From NCBI RefSeq assembly GCF_051200875.1, contig NZ_CP195191.1, positions 310,001 to 374,000 of the forward strand: a stretch of DNA of 64,000 nucleotides, written 5' to 3'. Position numbers and translations under genes: made by a program. Shown here one piece after another: positions 39,310 through 48,324 of the stretch. This stretch comes from Pseudotabrizicola sp051200875. GTDB taxonomy: Bacteria; Pseudomonadota; Alphaproteobacteria; Rhodobacterales; Rhodobacteraceae. The notes under the pieces are model-generated. The model was not told the origin of the DNA, did no database searches, and saw only the letters and a list, made by a program, of their open reading frames with translations. Each line of letters starts with the position of its first letter. The stretch's first letter is position 1.

Positions 39310-42071
39310 CCAACAGCATTTCCTTCACCCTCGACGGCCGTGAAGTCACCGCAAACCCCGGCGAAACGCTGTGGGACGTGGCCAAGCGCCACGGCACCGA
39401 TATTCCGCATCTGTGCCACAAAGATCAGACCGGCTACCGTCCCGATGGCAACTGCCGCGCCTGCGTGGTCGAGGTGGATGGCGAACGGACGCTGGCCGCC
39501 TCGTGCTGCCGCAACCCGTCCAAGGGGATGGTCGTCAAAACGGATAGTGAACGCGCGACCAAGGCCCGCGCGATGGTGATGGAACTGCTGTTGGCAGACC
39601 AACCGGAAAAGGCCGAGGCGCATGACGCATCTTCGCATCTGTGGGACATGGCCGCCGCCAATGGCGTGTCAGACAGCCGTTTCCCTGCGATGGACAAGGG
39701 CCGCATCCCGCTTCTGGACGACAGCCATGTGGCCATGCGGGTGAACCTTGACGCCTGCATCCAATGCGGCCTTTGCGTCCGTGCCTGCCGCGAAGTGCAG
39801 GTCAACGATGTGATCGGCATGGCGGGGCGGGGGCACGATGCCTATCCGACCTTTGACTTCGCCGACCCGATGGGCGACAGCACCTGCGTTGCCTGCGGCG
39901 AATGCGTGCAAGCCTGCCCGACGGGCGCCCTGATGCCCGCAACCGTGCTGGATGCCGACCAGCGGGGCGACCGTGCCGATTTCGACTCTGAAACCACCAG
40001 CATCTGCCCCTTCTGCGGCGTCGGCTGCCAGGTCAGCCTCAAGGTCAAGGACGGCAAGGTGAAATATGTCGAGGGGATCAACGGCCCTGCGAATGATGGC
40101 CGGCTTTGCGTTAAGGGACGCTTTGGCTTTGACTATATCCACCACCCCCACCGCCTGACCAAGCCGCTGATCCGTAAACCCGGTGCGCCCAAGGGGCTGA
40201 ACGTCGATCCGGCGAACCCCTTCACCCATTTCCGCGAAGCGACATGGGACGAGGCACTGGATTTCGCGGCCAAGGGGATGCTCGACCTGAAGGCCGCGCA
40301 TGGCGGCCCTTCGGTCGCCGGTTTCGGTTCGGCCAAATGCACCAATGAAGAGGCCTACCTCTTCCAGAAACTGATCCGTCAGGGATTTGGCCATAACAAC
40401 GTCGACCATTGCACCCGTCTTTGCCACGCCTCCTCGGTCGCGGCGCTGATGGAAAACGTGGGCTCCGGCGCTGTGACGGCTACTTTCAACCAGATCGTCA
40501 ATGCCGATGTGGCCATCGTGATCGGGGCAAACCCGACCGAAAATCACCCCGTTGCCGCGACCTATTTCAAGCAGTTCGCCAAGCGCGGCGGCAAGCTCAT
40601 TATCATGGACCCGCGCGGAACAGCCATGAAGCGCCATGCGGCGCATATGCTGCAATTCAAGCCGGGCGCGGACGTTTCCATGTTGAACGCGATCATGCAT
40701 GTGATCGTCGAGGAGGGGCTTTACGATCCCGCCTATATCGAGAAGTTCACCGAAAACTGGGAAGCCGAGAAAGAGCATCTCAAGGCCTTCAGCCCCGAGG
40801 CGATGGAGCCGATCTGCGGTATCCCGGCCGAGACCCTGCGCGCCGTGGCGCGAGATTTCGCAGGCGCAAAGGCAGGGATGATCTTCTGGGGCATGGGCAT
40901 ATCCCAGCACATTCACGGCACCGACAATTCGCGCTGCCTGATCTCTCTGGCGCTGATGACCGGAAATGTTGGCAAACCCGGTGCGGGCCTGCACCCCTTG
41001 CGCGGTCAGAACAACGTGCAGGGCGCCTCGGACGCAGGTCTGATCCCGATGTTCCTGCCCGATTATCAAAGCGTGACCGATGATGGCGTCCGTTCAGCCT
41101 TTTCCGAGATCTGGGGCTCGGGCGATTTCTCGAACCAGAAGGGCCTGACCGTCACCGAGATCCTTGATGCTGTCCATGAAGGCAAGATCAAGGGCATGTA
41201 TATCCTTGGCGAAAACCCGGCCATGTCCGACCCCGATGTGACCCATGCGCGCGAAGCCCTTGCGCATCTGGAACATCTGGTCGTGCAGGACATCTTCCTG
41301 ACCGAAACCGCGAACTATGCCGACGTGATCCTGCCTGCCGCGGCGTTCTATGAAAAGTCGGGCACAGTGACGAACACCAACCGTCAGGTGCAAATCGGCC
41401 GCCCCGCCGTCACCCCTCCGGGTGAGGCGCGCGAGGATTGGGCAATCACCGTGGAGCTCGCCAAGCGTCTGGGTCTGGGCTGGTCCTACACCCACCCGAG
41501 CCAAGTCTTCGCCGAGATGTCCTTGGGAATGAAGTCCCTGAAGAACATCACCTGGGACCGGCTCGAGGCTCAAGGGGCGGTCACCTATCCGTCGCTTTCG
41601 CCGGAAGATCCAGGCCAGCCGATCGTGTTTGGCGATGGCTTCCCGCGCGCCAACGGGCGTGCGAAGTTCACGCCGGCCAGCGTGATTGCACCCGCGGAAT
41701 TGCCGGATGCCGACTATCCCTTTGTCATGACGACGGGCCGGCAACTTGAACATTGGCACACAGGGTCCATGACCCGCCGCAGCCATGTTCTTGATGCGGT
41801 TGAACCTGAGGCCAACTGCTCGCTCCACCCGGCGACCTTGCGCAAGCTTGGGGTCGAGCCCGGCGGCCGCGTACGTCTGGAAACGCGGCGCGGAAGGGTA
41901 ACACTGCTTGCCCGTGCCGACAGGGCGGTGGCGGAAAACATGGTCTTCGTGCCCTTCGCCTATGTCGAGGCAGCAGCGAATATCCTGACCAACCCCGCAC
42001 TTGACCCCTATGGCAAGATCCCTGAATTCAAATTCGCCGCTGTGCGCGTGACGGCCGAGGTTCCGGCCTGA
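39306..42071 (+). CDS. fdsA: NAD-linked formate dehydrogenase catalytic subunit FdsA
   Basis: A 921-residue molybdo/tungsto-enzyme. An N-terminal NuoG-like part has a [2Fe-2S] site (C37, C50, C53, C67) and two [4Fe-4S] sites (C151-C161 and C194-C204). The catalytic part has its own [4Fe-4S] site (C234, C237, C241, C268) and the metal ligand C373 followed by H374 in CTRLCHAS. There is no Tat signal, so it is cytoplasmic. It oxidises formate (or can reduce CO2) and passes electrons to FdsGB and NAD. The small FdsD subunit is not found downstream. Two palindromes and a terminator follow the stop. Confidence 0.95.
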   Translation: MTNSISFTLDGREVTANPGETLWDVAKRHGTDIPHLCHKDQTGYRPDGNCRACVVEVDGERTLAASCCRNPSKGMVVKTDSERATKARAMVMELLLADQPEKAEAHDASSHLWDMAAANGVSDSRFPAMDKGRIPLLDDSHVAMRVNLDACIQCGLCVRACREVQVNDVIGMAGRGHDAYPTFDFADPMGDSTCVACGECVQACPTGALMPATVLDADQRGDRADFDSETTSICPFCGVGCQVSLKVKDGKVKYVEGINGPANDGRLCVKGRFGFDYIHHPHRLTKPLIRKPGAPKGLNVDPANPFTHFREATWDEALDFAAKGMLDLKAAHGGPSVAGFGSAKCTNEEAYLFQKLIRQGFGHNNVDHCTRLCHASSVAALMENVGSGAVTATFNQIVNADVAIVIGANPTENHPVAATYFKQFAKRGGKLIIMDPRGTAMKRHAAHMLQFKPGADVSMLNAIMHVIVEEGLYDPAYIEKFTENWEAEKEHLKAFSPEAMEPICGIPAETLRAVARDFAGAKAGMIFWGMGISQHIHGTDNSRCLISLALMTGNVGKPGAGLHPLRGQNNVQGASDAGLIPMFLPDYQSVTDDGVRSAFSEIWGSGDFSNQKGLTVTEILDAVHEGKIKGMYILGENPAMSDPDVTHAREALAHLEHLVVQDIFLTETANYADVILPAAAFYEKSGTVTNTNRQVQIGRPAVTPPGEAREDWAITVELAKRLGLGWSYTHPSQVFAEMSLGMKSLKNITWDRLEAQGAVTYPSLSPEDPGQPIVFGDGFPRANGRAKFTPASVIAPAELPDADYPFVMTTGRQLEHWHTGSMTRRSHVLDAVEPEANCSLHPATLRKLGVEPGGRVRLETRRGRVTLLARADRAVAENMVFVPFAYVEAAANILTNPALDPYGKIPEFKFAAVRVTAEVPA

Positions 42072-42076
42072 GCCAC

Positions 42077-42121
42077 CAAAATCCTTGCAAGGATTTTGCA
42101 ATTTTCTTTGAAAGAAAATTG
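42077..42121. repeat. Two adjacent perfect palindromes downstream of fdsA
   Basis: Bases 42077-42098 form a perfect 22-base palindrome built on AAAATCCTTG and its complement. Bases 42099-42121 form an 11-base-arm palindrome (CAATTTTCTTT, one central G, AAAGAAAATTG). They abut exactly. From memory such paired elements recur between genes in Rhodobacterales genomes, so this is probably a dispersed palindromic repeat that can also fold in RNA. It cannot be shown to be repetitive from this window alone. Confidence 0.6.
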
Positions 42122-42145
42122 GCGCTGACGAAGCGGAAAAACGAT

Positions 42146-42180
42146 AAAGGGCCAGAGCTTGTGCTCCGGCCCTTTCTTTT
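42146..42180. terminator. Rho-independent terminator between fdsA and icd
   Basis: A 13-base stem, AAAGGGCCAGAGC (42146-42158) with GCTCCGGCCCTTT (42163-42175), loop TTGT and one A-C mismatch, followed by CTTTT. The two flanking genes are convergent, and the stem can serve either strand. Confidence 0.85.
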
Positions 42181-42194
42181 CCGTTGTCACAAGG

Positions 42195-44411
42195 TCAGGC
42201 GGCGAGGCCGTCGATGATCTTGTTCAATGTCGCCGAGGGCCGCATCACGCTGGCGGTCTTTGCCGCGTCACCGTGGTAATAGCCGCCCAGATCTGCTGGC
42301 TTGCCTTGGCCTGCCGAAAGCTCAGCCAGAATGGTGGCTTCGTTCGCGGCAAGCGCTTCGGCCACAGGGGCAAAGACCTTGGCCAGTGCCGGGTCTTCGC
42401 CTTGGGCTGCCAGAGCCTCGGCCCAGTACCGGGTGAACCAGTAATGGCTGTGGCGGTTGTCCGGCTGGCCGACCTTGCGGCCCGGGCTGCGGTCATGGTC
42501 CAGAATGCCCTGCGTTGCCGCATCGACGGCATCGCCCAGCACGCGGGCCTTGGCATTGGCCTTCGTGTCGGCAAGGAAGCGGAAGCTTTCGCCCAAGGCG
42601 CAGAATTCGCCAAGGCTGTCCCAGCGCAGGTGGTTTTCTTCCTGCAACTGCTGAACGTGCTTGGGGGCCGATCCACCGGCGCCGGTTTCGAACAGACCAC
42701 CACCCTGCATCAGCTTGACGATCGACAGCATCTTGGCTGAGGTCGCCAGTTCCAGAATGGGGAACAGGTCGGTCAGATAGTCGCGCAGCACGTTGCCAGT
42801 GATGGCAATCGTGTTCTCGCCCTTGGTGATCGTTTCCAGCGAGGCGCGGGTGGCCTCTGCCGGCGACATGATCTCGAACTTGTCCGCCACGCCCTTGGCC
42901 GCAAGGATCGGCTTCACCATCTTGATCAGCTCGGCATCATGGGCGCGGTTCGCATCCAGCCAGAAGATCGACCGATAGCCCGTTGCGGCCTGACGTTCGA
43001 TCGCCAGATTGACCCAGTCTTCGATCGGCGCCTTGCGGGCGCTGGCCGAGCGCCAGATGTCGCCCTTTTCCACCTTGTGCTGATGCAGCACCGTGCCGTC
43101 TTCAAGGATCATCTTCACCACGCCGTCTTCGGGGATTTCAAAGGTGGTGGGGTGGCTGCCGTATTCTTCGGCCTTTTGCGCCATCAGGCCGATGTTCTGA
43201 ACGGTGCCAGCGGTCGCCGGGTTCAGTTTGCCATTGGCTTTGAAGAACTTGATGGTCTCGTCATAGACCGGGGCATAGGAATTGTCCGGGATCACGCAGA
43301 CGCAGTCATGTTCTTTGTTGTCCGGGCCCCAGCCCTTGCCGCCCGCGCGGATCAGCGCCGGCATCGAGGCGTCGATGATCACGTCCGACGGCACATGCAG
43401 GTTGGTGATACCCTTGTCGGAATTCACCATGTACATCGGCGGACGTGCGGCGGTCACGGCATCAATGGCCGCCATGATCTCGGCATCGCCCTTCACACGG
43501 GCCAAAAGATCGCCCAAACCGGAATTCGGGTTCACGCCCAAAGCCGCCAGCTTGTCACCGAATTTTTCAAACACCGGGGCCAGCCATGCCTTGACGGCAT
43601 AGCCAAAGATGATCGGGTCGGAAACCTTCATCATCGTGGCCTTCATATGCAGCGAGAACAGCACGCCTTCGGCCTTGGTCTTTTCGATCTCGGCGCTCAG
43701 GAACGCGCTCAGGGCCTTGGCCGACATAAAGGTTGCGTCAACCACGGTGCCAGCCGGGTATTTCACGCCCTTTTTCAGAACCACTTGCCCATTGGCGGTT
43801 TCCAGAACGATATCGGCAGCGGCTGCGCCCGAGAGCGTGGCCGAGGTCTCGTTCGAGAAGAAATCATTGCCATCCATCGCGGCAACGCGTGTCTTGCTGT
43901 CGGCCGTCCAGTCGCCCATGCGGTGCGGGTTGGCTTGCGCATATTTCTTAACGGCGGTCGCCGCACGGCGGTCCGAATTGCCTTCGCGCAGAACCGGGTT
44001 CACAGCCGAACCCTTGATCGCGTCATATTTCGCGCGCACGGCCTTCTCGGCTTCGGTCTTTGGCTCTTCCGGGTAATCCGGCAGGTCATAGCCTTGTGAC
44101 TGAAGTTCCTTGATCGCGGCCACCAGCTGCGGCACCGAGGCCGAGATGTTCGGAAGCTTGATCACATTGGCTGTCGGCGTCTTCACCAATTCACCCAGTT
44201 CCGCCAGATCGTCCGGCTGGCGCTGCGCGTCGGTCAGATTTTCCGGAAAGGTCGCGATGATGCGCCCGGCCAGCGAAATATCACGGGTGCCGACCGAAAC
44301 CCCGGCCTGCTGAGCAAAGGCCTGAATCATGGGCAGCAAAGAGGCGGAAGCAAGCTCGGGTGCCTCGTCAACCTTGGTGTAGATGATATCGGGAATGGGG
44401 CGGTCGGTCAT
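42195..44411 (-). CDS. icd: Monomeric NADP-dependent isocitrate dehydrogenase
   Basis: A 738-residue protein of the monomeric isocitrate dehydrogenase family (normal size about 740). Typical segments are TDRPIPDIIYTKVDEAP at the N-terminus, IKLPNISASVPQLVAAIKEL, PNSGLGDLL and HYWFTRYWAEALAAQ near the end. It makes 2-oxoglutarate and NADPH in the citric acid cycle. The ATG at 44411 was chosen because AGAGGA lies 11 bases before it, while the one at 44423 directly abuts that site. It is divergent from the PLP-lyase gene across 226 bases. Confidence 0.96.
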   Translation of the reverse strand: MTDRPIPDIIYTKVDEAPELASASLLPMIQAFAQQAGVSVGTRDISLAGRIIATFPENLTDAQRQPDDLAELGELVKTPTANVIKLPNISASVPQLVAAIKELQSQGYDLPDYPEEPKTEAEKAVRAKYDAIKGSAVNPVLREGNSDRRAATAVKKYAQANPHRMGDWTADSKTRVAAMDGNDFFSNETSATLSGAAAADIVLETANGQVVLKKGVKYPAGTVVDATFMSAKALSAFLSAEIEKTKAEGVLFSLHMKATMMKVSDPIIFGYAVKAWLAPVFEKFGDKLAALGVNPNSGLGDLLARVKGDAEIMAAIDAVTAARPPMYMVNSDKGITNLHVPSDVIIDASMPALIRAGGKGWGPDNKEHDCVCVIPDNSYAPVYDETIKFFKANGKLNPATAGTVQNIGLMAQKAEEYGSHPTTFEIPEDGVVKMILEDGTVLHQHKVEKGDIWRSASARKAPIEDWVNLAIERQAATGYRSIFWLDANRAHDAELIKMVKPILAAKGVADKFEIMSPAEATRASLETITKGENTIAITGNVLRDYLTDLFPILELATSAKMLSIVKLMQGGGLFETGAGGSAPKHVQQLQEENHLRWDSLGEFCALGESFRFLADTKANAKARVLGDAVDAATQGILDHDRSPGRKVGQPDNRHSHYWFTRYWAEALAAQGEDPALAKVFAPVAEALAANEATILAELSAGQGKPADLGGYYHGDAAKTASVMRPSATLNKIIDGLAA

Positions 44412-44516
44412 AGCGGGATCCATCCTCTGGTGTGTATGAACTTGGGGCCTTTCTGCACGGCAGCGCGCAAATTTTCCACCCTGTTTTTGGCCCTCTGGCA
44501 CAGGCCATATGACGCA

Positions 44517-44534
44517 GGTATGCAAAAGTATACC
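44517..44534. promoter_or_regulatory. GGTAT-N8-ATACC dyad in the icd/lyase divergent region
   Basis: GGTAT (44517-44521) and ATACC (44530-44534) are inverted around eight bases, in the 226-base region between the divergent icd and PLP-lyase genes, 104-121 bases before the lyase start. The spacing (18 bases in all) fits a dimeric regulator site. No regulator gene adjoins, so the binder is unknown. Confidence 0.35.
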
Positions 44535-44637
44535 GAAATTTGCGGAGATTTTGACGGCGACTGGCCGGATTTGGGTGTTCATCCCGCAGGGCAGGCCGTT
44601 ACGCTGGGGCGGAAACAAGAAGAAACAGGGGGAAACA

Positions 44638-45696
44638 GTGCCAAAGGGAATCCGCAATCCATACCGCCACCGGGGGATCTCGCAGGATGGACTGCGCCCG
44701 ATTGCTTCTGCCAAGGGTGTTGCGGCTCTTTTGGAACTTTGCCCGGCCCATCAGCCGACGCCCCTGATAGATGTTCCGCATCTGGCCGAAAAGGTTGGGG
44801 CCGCGCGGTTTCTGGTAAAGGATGAAAGAGGCCGGATGGGCTTGGGCAGTTTCAAGGCGCTTGGGGCGGCCCATGCCATCGCGCGGGAAGCGGCCGCCAA
44901 GGTCAAGGACGGCAATTGGCAGACGGCGCTTTGCGGGCGCACCTATGTCACGGCCAGCGCGGGCAATCACGGCATGTCCGTGGCCGCCGGGGCGAAACTC
45001 TTTGGCGCGCAAGCGGTCATCTATCTTGCGCAAACCGTGCCCGAGGCCTTTGCCCAGCGTTTGACAAAAATGGGCGCTACCGTCATGCGGGAAGGCGCAG
45101 ATTACGAGGCCAGCATGACCGCCGCCGCCTTGGCCGCCGAAAAGCAGGGCTGGACGCTTCTTTCTGACAGTTCATGGCCGGGCTACACGGAACTCCCCCT
45201 GCGGGTGATGGAGGGCTATCTGCAACTGGCCGATGAAGCCGCCGAACAATTCGACAAGACCGTGGGCGCCCCGCCCACGCATCTTTTCCTTCAGGCTGGG
45301 GTAGGGGGCCTTGCGGCTGCCGTCGCGGCCCATGCGCGGGCACATTGGGGCGATGCCCCGACCATCATCGTGGTCGAACCCGAGGCCGCCCCCGCGCTTT
45401 ACGAAAGCATTCGGGCGGGTGAACTTGTGACCGCCCCCGGTCCGGTTTCCGCCATGGGGCGGCTGGATTGCAAAACCCCGTCGATGATCGCTCTCGAAGG
45501 TTTGGCACGGGACGCCGATCACTTCGTCGCCATTACCGAAACAGAGGCGGCAGAGGCCACGAACTTTCTCGCCACCATCGGCCTTGAAACCACGCCATCG
45601 GGCGGGGCGGGGATCGCCGCGGCCCTTGCGGGGTTTGAGCTTGGCTCCGATGCGCGGGTGCTGTGTTATCTGAGCGAGGGACCGGAACGTGGCTGA
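44638..45696 (+). CDS. PLP-dependent lyase, diaminopropionate ammonia-lyase-like
   Basis: A 352-residue fold-type II PLP enzyme. The cofactor lysine lies in MGLGSFKALGAAHA, the substrate loop in TASAGNHGMSVAAGA and a glycine-rich phosphate loop in FLQAGVGGLAAAVA. The pattern is closest to diaminopropionate ammonia-lyases and threonine-dehydratase relatives; E. coli DpaL is longer, about 400. The GTG at 44638 was chosen because GGGGGA precedes it by 4-5 bases; the open frame extends back to 44509 with no family-like sequence. It overlaps an M24 peptidase gene by 8 bases, pointing to release and deamination of an amino acid. Confidence 0.85.
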   Translation: MPKGIRNPYRHRGISQDGLRPIASAKGVAALLELCPAHQPTPLIDVPHLAEKVGAARFLVKDERGRMGLGSFKALGAAHAIAREAAAKVKDGNWQTALCGRTYVTASAGNHGMSVAAGAKLFGAQAVIYLAQTVPEAFAQRLTKMGATVMREGADYEASMTAAALAAEKQGWTLLSDSSWPGYTELPLRVMEGYLQLADEAAEQFDKTVGAPPTHLFLQAGVGGLAAAVAAHARAHWGDAPTIIVVEPEAAPALYESIRAGELVTAPGPVSAMGRLDCKTPSMIALEGLARDADHFVAITETEAAEATNFLATIGLETTPSGGAGIAAALAGFELGSDARVLCYLSEGPERG

Positions 45697-46855
45697 GGAA
45701 CGCTCGCTGATCTTTCCGGCGCAGGAATACCGGGCCCGTGTCGCGCGCCTGCAAGCCAAGATGGCCGCAAACGCACAGGATGCGCTGCTGCTGACCTCTG
45801 CCGCCGACATCTTCTATGTCACAGGCTTTCTCACCCGTTTCTGGGAAAGCCCGGCTCGCCCGTGGTTCATCATCATCCCGGCAAACGGCGATCCAGTCGC
45901 CGTCATTCCATCCATCGGGGCCGACCTCATGGGCAAGACATGGATGACAACGATTCGCACCTGGCCGGCGCCTGTTCCGGGCGATGATGGTCTTTCGCTA
46001 TTGGCGGAAACACTGGCCGACATGGTCCCCGCCACCGGCAGCATCGCGCTTCCCATGGGGCTGGAAACCCATCTGCGCATGCCCTTGGCCGATTATCTGA
46101 CGCTGACCACCCGCCTTGCCCCCCGCCGCTTTGTCGATGGCACAGATACCGTCCAGCGCGTGCGCGAAATCAAATCAAAGGCCGAGGTCGTAAAGATCCG
46201 CGCCGCCTGTGCGATTGCCGATCGCGCCTATGCGCGGGTGCCCGAATTCGCCGCAACAGGTCGCCCGCTGAACCAGATCTTCCGCGATTTTCAGCGTGTG
46301 CTTCTGGAAGAAGGGGCCGATTGGGTCAGCTATGTTGCGGGCGGCGCAGGGCAGGGCGGCTATGGCGATGTGATCTCACCGGCCACGGACCAGCCCCTTC
46401 AAACGGGCGATGTCCTGATGCTGGACACGGGCGCCGTGCGCGACGGCTATTTCTGCGACTTTGACCGCAATTACGCCGTCGGCCCCGTTTCGGCCCAAAC
46501 CCACCGCGCCCAAGCCGCCCTTCATGTCGCAACCGACCGCGCCTTGGCAACGTTGCGCCCCGGCATGCTGGCCCGCGACGCGCATCGGATCCTGTCCGAC
46601 GAACTTGCGCGCCACGGCTTTGCCGATGCGGGCGGGCGGCTTGGTCACGGGCTGGGCATCACGCTGACCGAATGGCCCAGCTTTACACCCCTCGACACAA
46701 CCGAACTGGTCGAAGGCATGGTCCTGACGCTGGAACCCGGTGCGGTGGTCGAAGGCGGCACCATTCTGGTGCATGAGGAAAACATCGTCCTGCGCGCCAA
46801 TGGCCCCGAACTTCTATCCACTCGGGCTCCGCGCGACCTGCCGCAGTTGGACTAG
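45689..46855 (+). CDS. M24 metallopeptidase (Xaa-Pro aminopeptidase / ectoine-hydrolase-like)
   Basis: A 388-residue protein with an N-terminal creatinase-like domain (about 1-150) and a pita-bread M24 domain. The five metal ligands are visible: two aspartates in MLDTGAVRDGYFCDFDRN, histidine in RLGHGLGI, and glutamates in LTLEPGA and VHEENIVL. It would cleave an amide or peptide bond of a small substrate. GTG 45689 starts inside the end of the PLP-lyase gene, so the two act together. Its stop overlaps the convergent SDR stop by 4 bases. Confidence 0.9.
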   Translation: MAEERSLIFPAQEYRARVARLQAKMAANAQDALLLTSAADIFYVTGFLTRFWESPARPWFIIIPANGDPVAVIPSIGADLMGKTWMTTIRTWPAPVPGDDGLSLLAETLADMVPATGSIALPMGLETHLRMPLADYLTLTTRLAPRRFVDGTDTVQRVREIKSKAEVVKIRAACAIADRAYARVPEFAATGRPLNQIFRDFQRVLLEEGADWVSYVAGGAGQGGYGDVISPATDQPLQTGDVLMLDTGAVRDGYFCDFDRNYAVGPVSAQTHRAQAALHVATDRALATLRPGMLARDAHRILSDELARHGFADAGGRLGHGLGITLTEWPSFTPLDTTELVEGMVLTLEPGAVVEGGTILVHEENIVLRANGPELLSTRAPRDLPQLD

Positions 46856-47601
46856 GCGTAGATATAACCGCCCGAGACGATGATGTTTTCGCCAGTCATA
46901 TAGGTGTTTTTCGGCCCACCCGCCATCAGCACCCATTCCGCCATTTCGCGCGGCTCTCCACCCCGGCCCAGTGGGCTTGCCTTGGCCAGTTCCGCCAGAA
47001 AGCCCGAGGCGCGAGCCTTTTCCGTGGCCATCCCGGCAGGGGCCACCGAATTGACCAAAATGCCATCCGGCGCGACCTCATGCGCCATGCTTTTGGTCAG
47101 GCTGACCACGGCGGCCTTTGTCGCCGCGTAATGGGCGTTTTGCGGATGCGCCTTGAAGGCGTCGACCGAGGTGATGTTGACGATCCGCCCGCGCACCGGG
47201 CCGTCCGCCGCTTGCGCCCGCATCTGCCGCACCGCCGCCACCATCATGTGGTAGGTGCCCTTGATGTTGATCGCCATCGAGGCATCCCAGTCGGCATCGC
47301 TGATCTCCAGAATGGGACGACGCGGATAGATCGCCGCCGAATTGATCAGCGTATCCACGCGCCCCAAGCCCGCCGCCACCGCATCAAAGGCTGCGTGGCT
47401 GGCCTCACCCGTCCGAATGTCACAGGCGGCAAAGGCTGTCTGCACCCCCTTTGCCTCTGCCGGGGCCAAGGCTGCTTTTGCTGCACCTCCGTCGATGTCG
47501 ATGATGCCGACACCTGCCGCCCCGGCCTCAACCGCCATCTCGGCCAGCAGTGCCCCTAGTCCGGCCCCGCCGCCGACGATCACCACCTTCAGTCCCTGCA
47601 T
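46852..47601 (-). CDS. Short-chain dehydrogenase/reductase (SDR)
   Basis: A 249-residue classical SDR. The cofactor motif is VVIVGGGAGLGA (GGGxGLG instead of TGxxxGxG), the NAD-binding acidic residue lies in IIDIDG, the structural segment is INSAAIY, and the catalytic S and YxxxK lie in ITSVD and HYAATKAAV. It oxidises or reduces an alcohol/ketone with NAD(H). It is the last gene of the minus-strand hyu operon, 11 bases after another SDR. Confidence 0.92.
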   Translation of the reverse strand: MQGLKVVIVGGGAGLGALLAEMAVEAGAAGVGIIDIDGGAAKAALAPAEAKGVQTAFAACDIRTGEASHAAFDAVAAGLGRVDTLINSAAIYPRRPILEISDADWDASMAINIKGTYHMMVAAVRQMRAQAADGPVRGRIVNITSVDAFKAHPQNAHYAATKAAVVSLTKSMAHEVAPDGILVNSVAPAGMATEKARASGFLAELAKASPLGRGGEPREMAEWVLMAGGPKNTYMTGENIIVSGGYIYA

Positions 47602-47612
47602 CGGCCGCTGTC

Positions 47613-48320
47613 CTATTTCGTCCCCGTCGGCGAACCGATCCGGGTCGGGTTGATGTCAAATCGGGTCACGTCCACATGGGGCGGCATGGCCAGCACATGG
47701 CAAACCATCGCCGCCACGTCTTCGGGCTGAATGGCGGTCTGGTTGGCATACATCGCCGCCCGCGCTTCAGTGGAAAGAATACCCGCGTAAAGCTCGGTCT
47801 CAACGCGCCCCGCCGCAATCTCGGTCACCCGGACGCCTGCCTGCGCAACCTCCATCCGCAAACTGTGCGCGAAACCGGAAATCGCGTATTTTGTCGCGCA
47901 ATAGGCGGCGACATTGGGATAGGGCGCGTGCCCCGCGATCGAGCCCAGAAAGAACACATGCCCCGAACACCGCGCCACCATGCCCGGCAAAATCGCCCGC
48001 GTCACGGCCATCGGGCCCAACAGGTTCACCGTCACGGTGCGGGCGCTGTCGGCAAAATCAGACTCCGTAAAATGCCCCAAGGGCGGCATCGTCCCGGCAT
48101 TGTTGATCAAAATGTCAAACTCTCGGCCCTCCAACTGGCGGGCGATTTCGGCCGGATCATCCATCGACAGGGCAAGCGGGCTTATCCCCGCCTCTAGCAA
48201 AGCCGCCAGCCGGTCTGCATTGCGCCCGGTGCCGGTCACCTCATGTCCAGCCTTTGCCAAGGCCACGGCAATGGCCTTGCCGATACCGTTCGTCGCCCCC
48301 GTCACCAATGCCCGTGCCAT
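47613..48320 (-). CDS. Short-chain dehydrogenase/reductase (SDR), YdfG-like
   Basis: A 235-residue SDR with ALVTGATNGIGKAIAV, LINNAGTMPP, FLGSIAGHAPYP and the catalytic YxxxK in YCATKYAIS. Its layout resembles YdfG-type 3-hydroxy acid (serine/threonine) dehydrogenases. ATG 48320 lies 4 bases after the LysR stop. It is part of the hyuA-to-SDR operon; the substrate is unknown. Confidence 0.92.
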   Translation of the reverse strand: MARALVTGATNGIGKAIAVALAKAGHEVTGTGRNADRLAALLEAGISPLALSMDDPAEIARQLEGREFDILINNAGTMPPLGHFTESDFADSARTVTVNLLGPMAVTRAILPGMVARCSGHVFFLGSIAGHAPYPNVAAYCATKYAISGFAHSLRMEVAQAGVRVTEIAAGRVETELYAGILSTEARAAMYANQTAIQPEDVAAMVCHVLAMPPHVDVTRFDINPTRIGSPTGTK

Positions 48321-48324
48321 CGCC

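Noticed and set aside
39669..41069. Minus-strand open frame of 466 codons
   Set aside because: Antisense to fdsA, rich in H, G, R and Q as expected of a reversed coding strand, and with no motif.
42939..44099. Plus-strand open frame of 386 codons
   Set aside because: Antisense to the monomeric isocitrate dehydrogenase gene with no recognisable domain.
44509..44637. Longer N-terminus for the PLP lyase
   Set aside because: The extra 43 codons resemble no family member, while GTG 44638 has a close GGGGGA ribosome site.
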